Source: Sphingobacterium pedocola
GTDB lineage: Bacteria; Bacteroidota; Bacteroidia; Sphingobacteriales; Sphingobacteriaceae
Direction of reading: 5' to 3'
DNA: 64,000 bases
Assembly (NCBI RefSeq): GCF_015209965.1
Contig: NZ_MU158690.1
Coordinates: forward strand, 1,070,605 to 1,134,604
Shown here: positions 27,101 to 36,949 of the stretch, in pieces
How the letters are laid out: each line of letters starts with the position of its first letter
Position numbering within the stretch: position 1 is the stretch's first letter
Program-made: the position numbers and the translations under genes
Notes under the pieces: model-generated
The model's database searches: none
Told to the model about the DNA's origin: nothing
Seen by the model: only the letters and a program-made list of their open reading frames with translations

Positions 27101-28183
27101 CAGGATAAAATCATTGGGATTTATTTTTTTTGTTTGTATATCGCTTCTTACAAGTTGAAACTTCCCTTTGTTGGGATCAAGAATGTTTATACCTCCACGT
27201 AATGTGCCGATCCATTTTCTCGATTGATGGTCTTCGTAAACTGCGAAGACGGCATCACTCGTTAGCATATCCTGGCCCTTTCGGCTAGCTATATAATCCA
27301 TTTTGCCTGTGTGGTGATCGATCCGCGTAATACCAGCACCATCTGTACAAGCCCATATTTTCTGATCTTTACCCAAATAGAGGTTTACTACCCGATTACT
27401 CGACAATCCGTTGTTTTCCGTGTAATACGTAAAGTTGTTTGTCCTCGTGTTAAAACGAGTTACGCCTTGATTGTTAGCAAACCAGATATCACCATCATCA
27501 GAAACAGCCATGGAAGACGCTGTAATGTTACCTGCTTTTTTCACACGGACAACCCCTTTAGCGTTGTCATAAAAACATATACCGACATGCTGAATGATTA
27601 ACCACAGCGTATCGTTATGCACTGCGAGCGCACTCACATTATACGAAAATGAGTTATTCCCTTCTATAAGTGCCGGTATGGTATAAGATAGAGGACTGTC
27701 GTTTTCTTTAGACACATTTAATTTAAGAAGTCCCGCACGTTCACTCGCTGCGAAGAGCATTTTGTCGCTGTAGCGTGCAAATTGATTGATTGCAAAATCG
27801 ATGTGCGTTAGCTTGCCGTTTTCTTTTTTTAATTGGAGTCTTTTGAAGTTTAGGCCATCTTTTTCCAAAAGCGCTGCCCCCACTTTCGTTGCTACCCAGA
27901 TGGTTCCTTCCTTATTTTCGATAATATCGGTGATGCGGTTGTCGGGTAAAGATTCTTGTTTATGCGGTTGGTTTTTATACACTTTAAAGGTATAGCCATC
28001 GTATCTATTAAGACCACCATAGGTTCCAAACCACATAAGGCCATATTTATCCTGATAAATTTTGGTTACGTAATTATTGGAAAGGCCATGCTCTATGCCG
28101 AGGTATCCTATATTTGTCTGTGAAAACAAGGTTGAGGAAACGAGTACACCATAGACGAAAAAAAGCAGTTTAATACATTTCAT
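24107..28183 (-). CDS. Hybrid two-component system regulator (HTCS) of the PUL
   Basis: A protein of 1358 residues with every HTCS part in one chain. It has a signal peptide, a periplasmic two-component-regulator-propeller sensor (about 25-690, repeated IWVAT/IWIGT-type blades), a Y_Y_Y domain (about 700-765) and one membrane helix (about 770-795). HisKA follows with H in FFTHIAHEFRTPLTL, then HATPase (DTGCGIPN, GFGIGLFLVKKF), a receiver (LVVDDNHDIR, IIISDVVMG, ITKPFDK) and a C-terminal AraC-type DNA-binding domain (SHSNLYKRIKSIS, GFSDIKYFRQQFQKLFG). Such proteins sense a glycan fragment directly and activate their own PUL. It is divergent from the susC operon. A candidate operator is seen upstream at 28354-28397 and at 38781-38806. 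Confidence 0.95.
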   Translation of the reverse strand: MKCIKLLFFVYGVLVSSTLFSQTNIGYLGIEHGLSNNYVTKIYQDKYGLMWFGTYGGLNRYDGYTFKVYKNQPHKQESLPDNRITDIIENKEGTIWVATKVGAALLEKDGLNFKRLQLKKENGKLTHIDFAINQFARYSDKMLFAASERAGLLKLNVSKENDSPLSYTIPALIEGNNSFSYNVSALAVHNDTLWLIIQHVGICFYDNAKGVVRVKKAGNITASSMAVSDDGDIWFANNQGVTRFNTRTNNFTYYTENNGLSSNRVVNLYLGKDQKIWACTDGAGITRIDHHTGKMDYIASRKGQDMLTSDAVFAVYEDHQSRKWIGTLRGGINILDPNKGKFQLVRSDIQTKKINPNDFILSFAEGRDRDVWIGTDGAGLMKWDRRKNKLVSTTLNDGFVTGIVLDKNDDIWLSTYGDGIIKLNEKTGKTIRYNCFYPNSTHLNHAVWRLYKDSRDRIWASTLNGGSVLTLDRKKDQFVPLDVPIYDAISIYEEDEYTFWFGSWADLTRLDLLTMRTSTVSIGSPIRFIHKGKGNILWIGTEGGGLLKFDKASKKYTRFTDSDGLASNTLLNLLEDELGNFWISTYNGISKFDPLQESFQNFYESDGLQSNQFSYNAALKLKNGEMIFGGIRGFNIFQPAQIKLNIQPPRIAITNLLINNNSFHLFDEEKKTDLSALQHLTIPYNEAVLSVGFAALEYSFPDKIKYAYFLEGWDKDWSYVDKQRNAYYSHLKEGRYTLRIKSTDASGIWNDEERTIKIEVLPPWWRSWWSYTLYALSAIFALYIYIIYVKRQTKLKYKVRLANLEMEKERELNEKKLSFFTHIAHEFRTPLTLIVNPIKEILYNGTDAHADTKELTNIYNNSRRLLSLVDKLLLFRKAESDFDSLRLVKIDLVSLCHEVFLCFKQHAASRQIDYQFLCDFEHGEILGDRDKLEICLFNLINNAIKFTPSGGKVTMSIKQTDDKMTIQIIDTGCGIPNTVGDNIFKLFHRDYASNSVGKEGFGIGLFLVKKFAETHKGSISYSSGEDTGTCFTLMLLKGEVHFAGNLIFEDVAEHSVFLDELMSEVQQDHLDEKQANIEQIAEAKKELDDLAEIVTDKPIMLVVDDNHDIRKYIKKTFEKEFDIHEAVSGETALTCLSKIEPHIIISDVVMGALSGVDLCATIKNDPSLSHIPVILLTASSSPEIKLKGLEGGADDYITKPFDKDILVARVTNLIKSRNTLQTYFYNEITLQGNTHKVSDEYKEFLQRAILIVESHLDNPNFTVKMLADQIGMSHSNLYKRIKSISDKSANEFIRYIRLRKVAQLLINTDHNINEAAFAAGFSDIKYFRQQFQKLFGLKPSEYKRKYGTLRNKHKLNMK

Positions 28184-28246
28184 AATTGAGGACGGCTTTA
28201 GTAATTGAATCTTACCATAAAGATATGTTTCTCGCTTCGAGTATAC

Positions 28247-28265
28247 AAATGTCGAGTTGACATTT
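28247..28265. repeat. 7-5-7 inverted repeat upstream of the HTCS gene
   Basis: AAATGTC-GAGTT-GACATTT lies 64 bases upstream of the HTCS ATG, in the divergent region 28184-28620. It could be an operator or a 5'-UTR hairpin. Only one copy was seen. Confidence 0.3.
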
Positions 28266-28353
28266 TTAATTAATGTTTCGCGCGGAGATATTTGAGTTAA
28301 ATTTTACAATATTCGGTTAAATCGTGTTTAAGCAGGTTTTTAGCTGAAATTGG

Positions 28354-28397
28354 ATGAATTTTACCCCTATTTTTAATGAATTGCCCCCTCTATTTCA
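28354..28397 (+). promoter_or_regulatory. Candidate HTCS operator, two direct repeats
   Basis: TGAATT followed by a CCCCT-then-T-rich tract occurs twice with the TGAATT blocks 22 bp apart, two helix turns: TTACCCCTATTTTT, then GCCCCCTCTATTT. A TATAATTG (28412-28419), one base off the TAnnTTTG element, follows about 20 bases later. The motif recurs upstream of the GH16-GH43 gene. This fits a DNA site for the AraC-type domain of the adjacent HTCS, which is inference. Confidence 0.5.
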
Positions 28398-28620
28398 CTT
28401 CTTTAAGTCGCTATAATTGTAATGTCGATTAGACAGTTAAACAATTTATAAATCGAAACAGCTTCGAAATAATAAATACTAACCACAGAAAAGTTGAGCT
28501 GTTTAAAAGATAAATATGGAATGATGACTTATGATTATGGAATAACAGGAATTTAGAAATAAACCTTATTAAGGCATTGACTCCGCGCAAGGGAAGTGCT
28601 TTTTTGATATTAAACCAATA

Positions 28621-28890
28621 ATGGATTTTATGAACAAATTTATCATATTCATGCTAGGTGTTTTGATATACGCCTGTGGCAAAAGTAAAAGCCCAGATGA
28701 AGTATACCCTGATGGAAAGGTGCCACAGGCCGAAGAAGAGGGGGGAATTTTCAAGTTTGAAGCGTTGGAGCGCGTAGGTTATTTTGATGCCTCGTTGAAA
28801 TTTGAATATCAACATGCGGATGGAGGGGGCGCTAATGAGTATGCAAATGCGCTTCAATTTGCTGAAATGCAAGCAGGTAACATTTTTTAG
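28621..28890 (+). CDS. Small lipoprotein of unknown function at the head of the PUL
   Basis: A protein of 89 residues; the ATG at 28630 would give 86. The N-terminus is a lipoprotein signal (FIIFMLGVLIYACGK, Cys at residue 20) followed by an acidic linker. The remaining 50 residues match nothing I know. It lies between the candidate operator and susC, so it would be the first gene of the transcript. It could be a genuine short surface lipoprotein or the stub of a longer glycan-binding protein. Only the signal peptide argues for coding. Confidence 0.45.
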   Translation: MDFMNKFIIFMLGVLIYACGKSKSPDEVYPDGKVPQAEEEGGIFKFEALERVGYFDASLKFEYQHADGGGANEYANALQFAEMQAGNIF

Positions 28891-29059
28891 GAGTCTATGA
28901 TGTAATGCCTTCATTGAGAATCGAGGTGATGAATAAATAAAGCAAACTAATAAATAGCCTATGATATATTTAAACAAAAGATCACCAAAATCAATTTAAA
29001 AAATAATGAAATTGAGAGAATTATGAAAAAACGAGTATCTAATAATTATTAAATCTAGT

Positions 29060-32000
29060 ATGAAAGAAAAATTAAAACAAGGAAAAGCATGCTTAGTTAA
29101 AGTATTGTTGACATCGGCATTAGTCATGCTCATGTTTATACAGGCTTTCGCTCAAAATGACTTGGTTCGCTTTGGAGGAAAGGTAAATGGAACAGACGGG
29201 CCAGTCAGTGGTGTGACCGTTTCACTTAAGACGGGGCGTGTGCTAGGTATTACAAATGAGAATGGGGATTTCTCATTTGAAGTGGATCCGACTTCTACTT
29301 TAGTCCTTCGGCACATGGAGTATGAGGAAACAGAATTGCGAGTAGCTGATTATAAACCGAACTCAGCAGGTATATACTCAGTCGTTGTCACTCTCAAGCA
29401 GAATAGCGAAATCGAAATCGAAGAAACTGTAGTAACGGGTTTTGGACAGAGAGAAAAGAGATCGACAGTCGTCGGATCAATTACGACTGTTGATCCGAAA
29501 GAGTTAAAGGGGCCAACGGGTAATTTAACAAATATGATGGCGGGTCGAGTTGCAGGTATGATTGCTTTTCAGCGTAGCGGAGAACCTGGTGCAGATAACG
29601 CTAATTTCTTTATTAGAGGCCTGGGCTCTTTCGGTACGGGAAAGCAAGATCCGTTAATTTTGATTGATAACGTTGAATCTACATCGACGGATATGGCTCG
29701 TTTACAACCAGATGATATAGCTTCGTTTTCTGTACTTCGTGATGCAAATGCAGCTGCTATGTATGGTGCCAGAGGTGCAAATGGTGTCGTTTTGATTACG
29801 ACCAAATTAGGTAAGGAAGGCAAAACGAATTTTGATTTCCGTGTGGAAAATACATTATCGACCAATGCAAGGAATTTTGCTTTTACTGATAATATTACCT
29901 ATATGGAAATGGCTAATGAAGCCTACTTGACAAGACCTGTCGATGCAAGTAGCGGACAGGGCCTTCCTTATTGGCAGAATAAAATTGACAATACCAAAGC
30001 AGGGAGAGATCCATTATTATATCCTAACAATAATTGGATTGATCAATTAATTAAAGATTATACGTTGAACCAGCGCTATAATCTAAGTGTTGCAGGTGGC
30101 GGTGCTAGAGCCAGGTATTATTTGGCAGGTACATACAATGTCGATAATGGTTTGATCAAAATGGATGGCATCAATAACTTTAACAATAATATCAAGTTAA
30201 AAAATTATTCAGTGCGCTCCAATGTCGATATTAATTTCACACCATCTACGGTAGGTATTATTCGTGTGTATGCGCAATTTGATGATTATACCGGGCCTAT
30301 TGGTTATCGCGAGAATAATGGAAATTGGGTGAATGGTGGACAGGCGACTTTCAATAGAGCCGTTTGGTCTAACCCAGTTATGTTTCCTGCCGCATATCCG
30401 TCATCTTATATGCCATATATGAACCATCCACTTTTTGGTAATGCTTTGAATAGAAATGGTGGATTATTTGTAAACCCTTACGCCGAAATGGTAAGGGGGT
30501 ATCAGGAGTATAATACTTCGACTGTGATGCCGCAGATTGAGATTAGACAAGATCTAGGCGCAATATTGCCAGGATTGAATTTGACAGGTATGGCCTATGT
30601 GAGGCGGTATGCATTTTTTGAGATCAGCAGACGATACAATCCGTTTTACTACGGGGCAAACGTTAATCCAGAGGGCGGAATTAATATCCGCGTACTTAAT
30701 GATGGTAGTCTGGGATCAATAGGTCAGGTAGGTACCGAATATTTAGATTATAATGAATCTGAAAAACGAGTGTCATCTATGTTCTATGCCCATGCAATTG
30801 CAAACTATAATCGACGATTTGGTAAACACGCAGTAGGAGGTACCTTGATCGGTCTGATCCAAAATCAATTAAATGGTAATGCGGGCTCTTTACAGATGTC
30901 GTTGCCCGCTCGCAACATTGGTTTGTCAGGTCGTATGACCTATGGTTTTGATGATCGCTATATCGCGGAGTTTAATTTTGGTTACAACGGTTCTGAGCGA
31001 TTTGCTCAGGATAGTCGGATGGGCTTCTTCCCTTCATTTGGCTTGTCCTACAATATTTCTAATGAGGATTATTTTGAACCTTTGAGCTCTACTGTGACGA
31101 ACTTAAAACTTCGCGCCACATACGGTTTCTCTGGAAATGATCAGATTGGCCGCGCGGATCAACGTTTTTACTACATGTCTGAGGTGAATATGAATAATAT
31201 TGACCGAGGAGCTTCATTCGGTGAATTGGGGACATATTCAAGACCAGGTATATCCATAGGCCGTTACGCCAATTCTGCGATTACTTGGGAACGTTCGGAA
31301 CAAATGAATTTAGGTTTAGACCTGAGTCTGCTCAATGGATTGGATGTAAATGTTGATGTCTATAAGCAAACACGTTCAAATATTTTGACAGGGCGTACCT
31401 TCATCCCATCAACGATGGGATTACTGGCCGACATTGTGGCAAATACCAATAAATTAGAGAGTCGTGGTCTGGATCTAATGATGAACTATAATAAAACGTT
31501 AAGCACAGACTGGTGGGTCAATTGGAGAAGCACATTAACTTTCGCACAAAGCAAGATTTTGATTGCTGACGAGCCAGCATATAAAGAGGCATCGCGTTAC
31601 ACCGCTGGTCACCCTGCGGGACAATGGTTCGGATATATTGCCGAACGATTGTTTGTAGATGATCAAGAAGTTATGAATTCACCAGTCCAGTTTGGAACGC
31701 CTGGTGTTGATTATCTTGGTGGAGATATCAAATATAGAGACCTTAACGGAGATGGTATTATATCTGATTTGGATAAGGTTGCCTTAGGTTATCCAGAGAA
31801 TCCAGAACTTATTTATGGATTTGGTGGATCCGTAGGGTACAAATCGTTTGATTTCTCTGTTTTCTTTCAAGGCTCTGCAAGGTCTTCATTCTTTATCAAC
31901 GCGGAGAATATTTCACCATTTTACCTAAATGGAGGGAATCAAAATGGCTTGTTGCAGGCTATTGCGGATAGTTATTGGAGCGAAGATAATCGGGATCTAT

Positions 32001-32289
32001 ATGCATTTTGGCTCGTTTAAGTGAAGGGGTTGTTAATAACAATAATCAGGTCTCTTCTTGGTGGATGCGTGATGGAACTTTCTTGCGCCTGAAGAATGTG
32101 GAACTGGGGTATACATTCAGCAGAAATGTAATGGAAAGAATAGGTGCAAGAAATCTACGGGTGTATGTCAATGGGATGAACCTATTCGCTTTCAGTAAAT
32201 TTAAATTGTGGGATGTCGAGATGGGAAGAAATGGAATCGGGTATCCCGTACAAGCAGTTTATAATTTGGGTATTAAGTTTACATTCTAA
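29060..32289 (+). CDS. SusC-like TonB-dependent glycan importer, split by a frameshift
   Basis: The first 986 residues carry a signal peptide, a carboxypeptidase-D-like regulatory domain (about 35-115), the TonB-box region, a plug (VTGFGQREKRS to GANGVVLITTK, about 125-245) and most of the barrel. The frame then stops at 32018-32020. The missing C-terminus (FLRLKNVELGYTFS to LGIKFTF) is encoded in another frame ending at 32289. Family members read YAFWPRLS at the junction; here the DNA reads tggctcgt where tggcctcgt would restore the frame, so a single C appears lost near 32012. The product partners SusD to import oligosaccharides. The frameshift may be real or a base-calling error. Confidence 0.88.
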
Positions 32290-32300
32290 TCTTCTGAAAA

Positions 32301-34271
32301 ATGAAAAATAAGTCAAATACATATTTAAAAGGGTTAGTAAAATCTTGTCTTCCAATGATCAGTATAGTCGTACTGTTGGGTGGTTGTCAAAAGTTTATTG
32401 ATGTGGTGCCGGATAATGTCGCGACAATAGAGAACGCGTTTTCTTTACGTAATGAAGCTGAGAAGTACCTCTTTACGTGCTATTCATATCTGCCAAAGAA
32501 TGCAAATCCTTTACTGAATACCGGTTTTTTAGCTGGGGATGAGGTCTGGTTGCCTGTGGCACAACGCGAAATATTGGGAAGCAATTGGCACATTGCAAGG
32601 GGGGCTCAAAGTATAAACAATGTGCTGGTCAATAATTGGGATGGGGCAAATGATAGAACCAAAATCAGTGACGAACCATTAAGTTATTTTAGGGCTATTC
32701 GTGATTGCAATATTTTTATTGAAAATGTTTCCGATCTAAGTAAAGTGCCAGATTTGAATGCGGATGAACGATCGAGATGGCTCGGCGAGGTTAAGTTTCT
32801 GAAGGCGTATTACCATTTTTTATTAATGCGGGCGTATGGTCCTATACCTATTATAAGGGATAATTTGCCATTAGATGCTACAGCTGAACAAGTGCGTGTC
32901 GAGCAACGTCCAGTAGATGAGGTTGTTGACTATCTTGTGCAGTTGTTGGACGAAGCGGTAGCTACGTCAGTTCCTTTAGTAATTCAAGATAGAGCTTTAC
33001 AATTAGGACGTATTACTAAACCTATTATCTTGGCAGTTAAAGCTAATATACTGCTGACGGCCGCAAGTCCACTGTTTAACGGGAATTCGGATTTTTCAAC
33101 GTTTAAGAACGTAAAGGGAGAGTCGTTATTTAGCCCTACGGAAGACCAAGCTAAGTGGCAGCGTGCCGCCGATGCGGCCGCTGCTGCGATAGAATCAGCA
33201 GAATCGGCTGGATTTATATTGACGAAATTCAACAAAGCACAATTTGGACAATTCAAGCTTTCTGACTCTACTGTTACGGTATTGAGTATCGGTAATGGCT
33301 TTAACAAACGTTGGCAAGATGAGCATATTTGGGCCAACTCCAATAGTCAGGCTTGGAACATTCAACGGGATGCCATGCCTTTGTTAACTCCCGAGGCAGT
33401 TGTCGGTACGGCCCGTCAACACCTTAGTGTCCCTATTAAAATCGCGGAGATGTTTTATTCAAGTCATGGGGTGCCTATCAGTGAGGATAAGACGTTGGAT
33501 TTTACCAACAGATACACAGTAAGGACCGCAACAAATAACGAACGTTTTTACATCAAAGAAGGTTATCAAACAGCACGGTTGAATTTTGATCGTGAACCAA
33601 GGTTTTATGCGAGTTTGGCTTTCGATGGCAGCGTATGGTTTAAGTTTGATACGAAGAGTTTTACGGATGAAGACACTTATGTAGTAGAGGCAAAACTCAA
33701 TCAACGAGCCGGAGCTAACAACCACGGATGGATCAACGAAACCGGCTATTTTGTACGAAAATTAGTAAACTGGGAGCAGTCGTTTACGACCAGCGGAATC
33801 AGCTATCAAAGTTATCCCTGGCCAGATATACGGGTGAGTGATATGTATCTGGCGTACGCGGAAGCGGAAAATGAAGCAAATGGACCTTCTGCTAATGTAT
33901 ATAAATATTTGGATTTAGTTCGTGAAAGAGCCGGTCTTGGTGGGGTGGTGGAATCTTGGGCTAATTATTCTTCCAATCCAGCGAAGCCAACAACTAAGGA
34001 AGGTTTGCGGGATATTATCCGTCAGGAGCGTACAATTGAGTTAGCGTTTGAAGGAAAGCGTTTTTGGGATTTACGGCGTTGGAAGACAGCAGTTAACAGC
34101 CTGAATCAAAATATTACCGGATGGAGTGTGAGTCAAGAACGGACTAGCGACTATTATCGCTTAAGGACGCTCTTCCCGCAGACATTTATTGCTCCAAGGG
34201 ACTACTTTTGGCCATTATCAGAGCGTACGTTGTTAGTCAATCCAAATTTGGTTCAAAATGTGGGTTGGTAG
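32301..34271 (+). CDS. SusD/RagB family outer-membrane glycan-binding lipoprotein
   Basis: A protein of 656 residues, slightly long for SusD. The lipoprotein signal ends at VVLLGGCQKF. The TPR-like helical scaffold is recognisable (RSRWLGEVKFLKAYYHFLLMRAYGPIPII), as is the C-terminal SusD signature IIRQERTIELAFEGKRFWDLRRWK. It sits 11 bases after susC, the invariable SusCD order. It should form the lid over the SusC barrel and bind the target glycan at the cell surface. Confidence 0.95.
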   Translation: MKNKSNTYLKGLVKSCLPMISIVVLLGGCQKFIDVVPDNVATIENAFSLRNEAEKYLFTCYSYLPKNANPLLNTGFLAGDEVWLPVAQREILGSNWHIARGAQSINNVLVNNWDGANDRTKISDEPLSYFRAIRDCNIFIENVSDLSKVPDLNADERSRWLGEVKFLKAYYHFLLMRAYGPIPIIRDNLPLDATAEQVRVEQRPVDEVVDYLVQLLDEAVATSVPLVIQDRALQLGRITKPIILAVKANILLTAASPLFNGNSDFSTFKNVKGESLFSPTEDQAKWQRAADAAAAAIESAESAGFILTKFNKAQFGQFKLSDSTVTVLSIGNGFNKRWQDEHIWANSNSQAWNIQRDAMPLLTPEAVVGTARQHLSVPIKIAEMFYSSHGVPISEDKTLDFTNRYTVRTATNNERFYIKEGYQTARLNFDREPRFYASLAFDGSVWFKFDTKSFTDEDTYVVEAKLNQRAGANNHGWINETGYFVRKLVNWEQSFTTSGISYQSYPWPDIRVSDMYLAYAEAENEANGPSANVYKYLDLVRERAGLGGVVESWANYSSNPAKPTTKEGLRDIIRQERTIELAFEGKRFWDLRRWKTAVNSLNQNITGWSVSQERTSDYYRLRTLFPQTFIAPRDYFWPLSERTLLVNPNLVQNVGW

Positions 34272-34296
34272 AACTAATTGTTTAAATCATAAAAAA

Positions 34297-35496
34297 ATGA
34301 ATACTATGAGAACTGTATATAATATTTTTCTCTTTATTTCTGTTCTAGTTTTAGGTAGTTGCGAAGCGGAAATAAAGCAAGTTTACGAGCGAAATATGAC
34401 GCCACCGGGTGTTATTACCGATGTGAAGGTTACTAATTTGCCAGGTGCTGCTAAGATTGAGTACCGATTGCCTAGCGATCAAGACTTGCTTTACATTAAG
34501 GCTGTTTATACCTTATCATCTGGACGTAAAATGGAGGTAAAATCGTCATACTATAATAATTCACTCACGGTTGAAGGTTTTGCAGATGAAATCCCTTATT
34601 CGATTGAATTATTTGCTGTGAATCGTAGCGAAGTGGCTTCTGAACCGACAGCAGTTACAGTAAATCCGCTTGAAAACCCTATATGGGAAGTGTATAGAAG
34701 TTTGGAAACTATTGCCGCATTCGGTGGTATTCGTGTATCGGGAGCGAATGAGTTTCAAAAGAATGTAACTATTATGGTAATGACCGACTCGCTGGGTGAA
34801 TGGGTACCTTCCGTGGATAACATCTATACCTCTGCCAAACAATTTAGTCGTACTATCCGAGGGTTGGATACTGTTCCTCAGTCGTTTGCTGTTACAGTAA
34901 GAGATAAATACATGAATTTTACGGACACTTTGATCACCCGGTTGACCCCTCTGTATGAGACCGCATTACCAAAATCCCGTTATAACGCTTTGGTTCTACC
35001 TGGAGATGCGCTACAGGAATATACGTCGACGGGTTTAAACAAAATGTGGGATGGCGATAATTTCAACTGGCCGAATATTTCATTGACCAAGCCAGGTACA
35101 ACGACACCCCAATGGGTCACATTTGATGTCGGACAATTGGCAAAGTTGAGCCGTATTGTGATCTGGGATTATCCAGAATATACAAACAGCGGTCGTATGT
35201 ATTATTTTGGAGGTAATCTTCGCAATTTTGAAATATGGGGCTCTACAAGTCCTCCAACAGATGGCAGCTGGAATAACTGGGTAAAACTGGGGACATTCGA
35301 AAGTCTTAAACCTTCCGGTCTGCCGACGGGACAACAGTCTGATGAAGATTATCAAATGGCATACAGTGGTTTGAGTTATGATTTGGATGTGGCGGCACCA
35401 AAAATGCGCTATATCCGTATCCGATCGAACAGAAACTGGCAAGGCTCTACATTTATGTCGATAGCCGAGTTACAGGTATATGGTGACCCACGTTAG
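34297..35496 (+). CDS. DUF4959/DUF5000-type surface lipoprotein (putative glycan binding)
   Basis: About 399 residues. A lipoprotein signal (FLFISVLVLGSCEAE) is followed by a fibronectin-like N-terminal domain (PPGVITDVKVTNLPGAAKIEY). A middle domain follows, then a C-terminal galactose-binding/discoidin-like domain (MWDGDNFNWPN, WVTFDVGQLAKLSRIVIWD, MRYIRIRSNRNW, SIAELQVYGD). This DUF4959-DUF5126-DUF5000 layout is standard just after SusD in Bacteroidota PULs. The ORF opens at 34258 inside susD; the signal peptide fits the ATG at 34297 or 34309. Confidence 0.85.
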   Translation: MNTMRTVYNIFLFISVLVLGSCEAEIKQVYERNMTPPGVITDVKVTNLPGAAKIEYRLPSDQDLLYIKAVYTLSSGRKMEVKSSYYNNSLTVEGFADEIPYSIELFAVNRSEVASEPTAVTVNPLENPIWEVYRSLETIAAFGGIRVSGANEFQKNVTIMVMTDSLGEWVPSVDNIYTSAKQFSRTIRGLDTVPQSFAVTVRDKYMNFTDTLITRLTPLYETALPKSRYNALVLPGDALQEYTSTGLNKMWDGDNFNWPNISLTKPGTTTPQWVTFDVGQLAKLSRIVIWDYPEYTNSGRMYYFGGNLRNFEIWGSTSPPTDGSWNNWVKLGTFESLKPSGLPTGQQSDEDYQMAYSGLSYDLDVAAPKMRYIRIRSNRNWQGSTFMSIAELQVYGDPR

Positions 35497-35525
35497 TTTG
35501 TTTCACTAAAAAAAAGTATTTTAAA

Positions 35526-36755
35526 ATGAAAAGATTTTTGAACAACAGATTATCAAGGCTTAACTTGCTTGTGGTAATATCTTTATATCTAGCTTCTTGT
35601 ACTAAAAGTAATGACTTTTTGAAGTATTTAGAGGGAGGAGAAATTACCTATACAGGAAAAATAGATTCCGTAGTAGTGTTTTCGGGAAAGGAACGTGTGT
35701 ATGTTCGTGGTTTATTTTTGGCTGATCCAAAAGTGGTTAAATTAAAAGTATATTGGGATAATAGAGGAGATTCTATTGAGATTCCAGTAGTTCGGACTGC
35801 GAATATCGATACCCTAAAGTTGCCGATCCCTATTAAAGAGGGCGTGCACAACTTTGAGTTTATTACATTTGATGCCGCTGGTAATCCATCTTTACCGGTA
35901 TTCAAAACAGGAACTTCGTATGGAAGTAGATATATCTCGGGATTAATTAATAGACCTATCGCCAATTCGTACATTTCCGAGACCGATGAAGGCTGGATAG
36001 ATTGGGGAGGTATGGATTTGACGAGTGGCGTGTTTGCTACCCAGGTGTTCTATCAGAATACCGGTGGTCAAGAAAAAGCGGTTATTGTTCCTATAGATAC
36101 CACTTCAAGTATGTTGCCAGAGGATTATCAAATAGGTAGTGCTGTGCGATATCGAACATTGTTTCTACCAGATACATTGTCTATTGATACGTTTTACACC
36201 AATTTTGCAACTACGCAGTTCACAAGGTATGTTACGAGTTTATACCTGAAGAACACTTCTGCACCCTTTGCGACCTCTAGTTTTAGTGGAAGATGGGGTA
36301 TTCCTGCTGATTGGATTACAAATACTGCAGTAAAAAACTTTTTAAGTAATGGTGTATACTATGGAGGGGTCGACTTAAACCAGAATAGAAGGATGACGAT
36401 GGAGGCTGGATGGACAACAGGTAACCTTACTTCATTTACAAATGGAAAAATTTATCAGTCTGCAACTCTACCGGCTGGTAGTTATGAGTACGAAGTTGAT
36501 ATTCAGGACGCTGGAGGCGGCTCCTTTTATATTGTAGTAGCTGGGGGTGAAGAGCTGCCGAATATTGAGCAGCTGGCTCAAGATGCTATTGGGTATGTCA
36601 ATTTTGGTGGAAAAAAAGGAGTACTAACAATTCCTTTTACCCTCGCTTCGGAAACTAGGTTATCTTTTGGTTTTCTGGGCACTTTGATTGGGTCATCTAG
36701 CACGGGGCAGTTTTGGAAAGCAAATAGCGTAAAATTAAAGTTTTTGGCGCGATGA
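35526..36755 (+). CDS. DUF4998-type PUL lipoprotein
   Basis: A protein of 409 residues. The lipobox is LYLASCTKS. The next 130 residues (EITYTGKIDSVVVFSGKERVYVRG, LKVYWDNRGDSIEI, GVHNFEFITFDAAGNPS) match the DUF4998 family that accompanies DUF5000 proteins in PULs. The C-terminal about 150 residues form a beta-rich domain resembling DUF5013. The likely role is surface glycan binding. It follows the preceding gene by 29 bases. Confidence 0.8.
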   Translation: MKRFLNNRLSRLNLLVVISLYLASCTKSNDFLKYLEGGEITYTGKIDSVVVFSGKERVYVRGLFLADPKVVKLKVYWDNRGDSIEIPVVRTANIDTLKLPIPIKEGVHNFEFITFDAAGNPSLPVFKTGTSYGSRYISGLINRPIANSYISETDEGWIDWGGMDLTSGVFATQVFYQNTGGQEKAVIVPIDTTSSMLPEDYQIGSAVRYRTLFLPDTLSIDTFYTNFATTQFTRYVTSLYLKNTSAPFATSSFSGRWGIPADWITNTAVKNFLSNGVYYGGVDLNQNRRMTMEAGWTTGNLTSFTNGKIYQSATLPAGSYEYEVDIQDAGGGSFYIVVAGGEELPNIEQLAQDAIGYVNFGGKKGVLTIPFTLASETRLSFGFLGTLIGSSSTGQFWKANSVKLKFLAR

Positions 36756-36949
36756 TTTAGTTAGATATATTGGTGAAGTTTTAAAACTAGGGATGTAGTA
36801 TCTATTGTATTTAGGTGTTACGTCTCCAGTTTTATACTTCCAGTATAGTTAACTGTCAGTTTGTCCTGTAATAATCCGCTGTTATCGCCTAATAATGAAC
36901 TTACATGAGTAAGATTCTTTGTCATTCAATTGAATTAAGCAAATATTTA

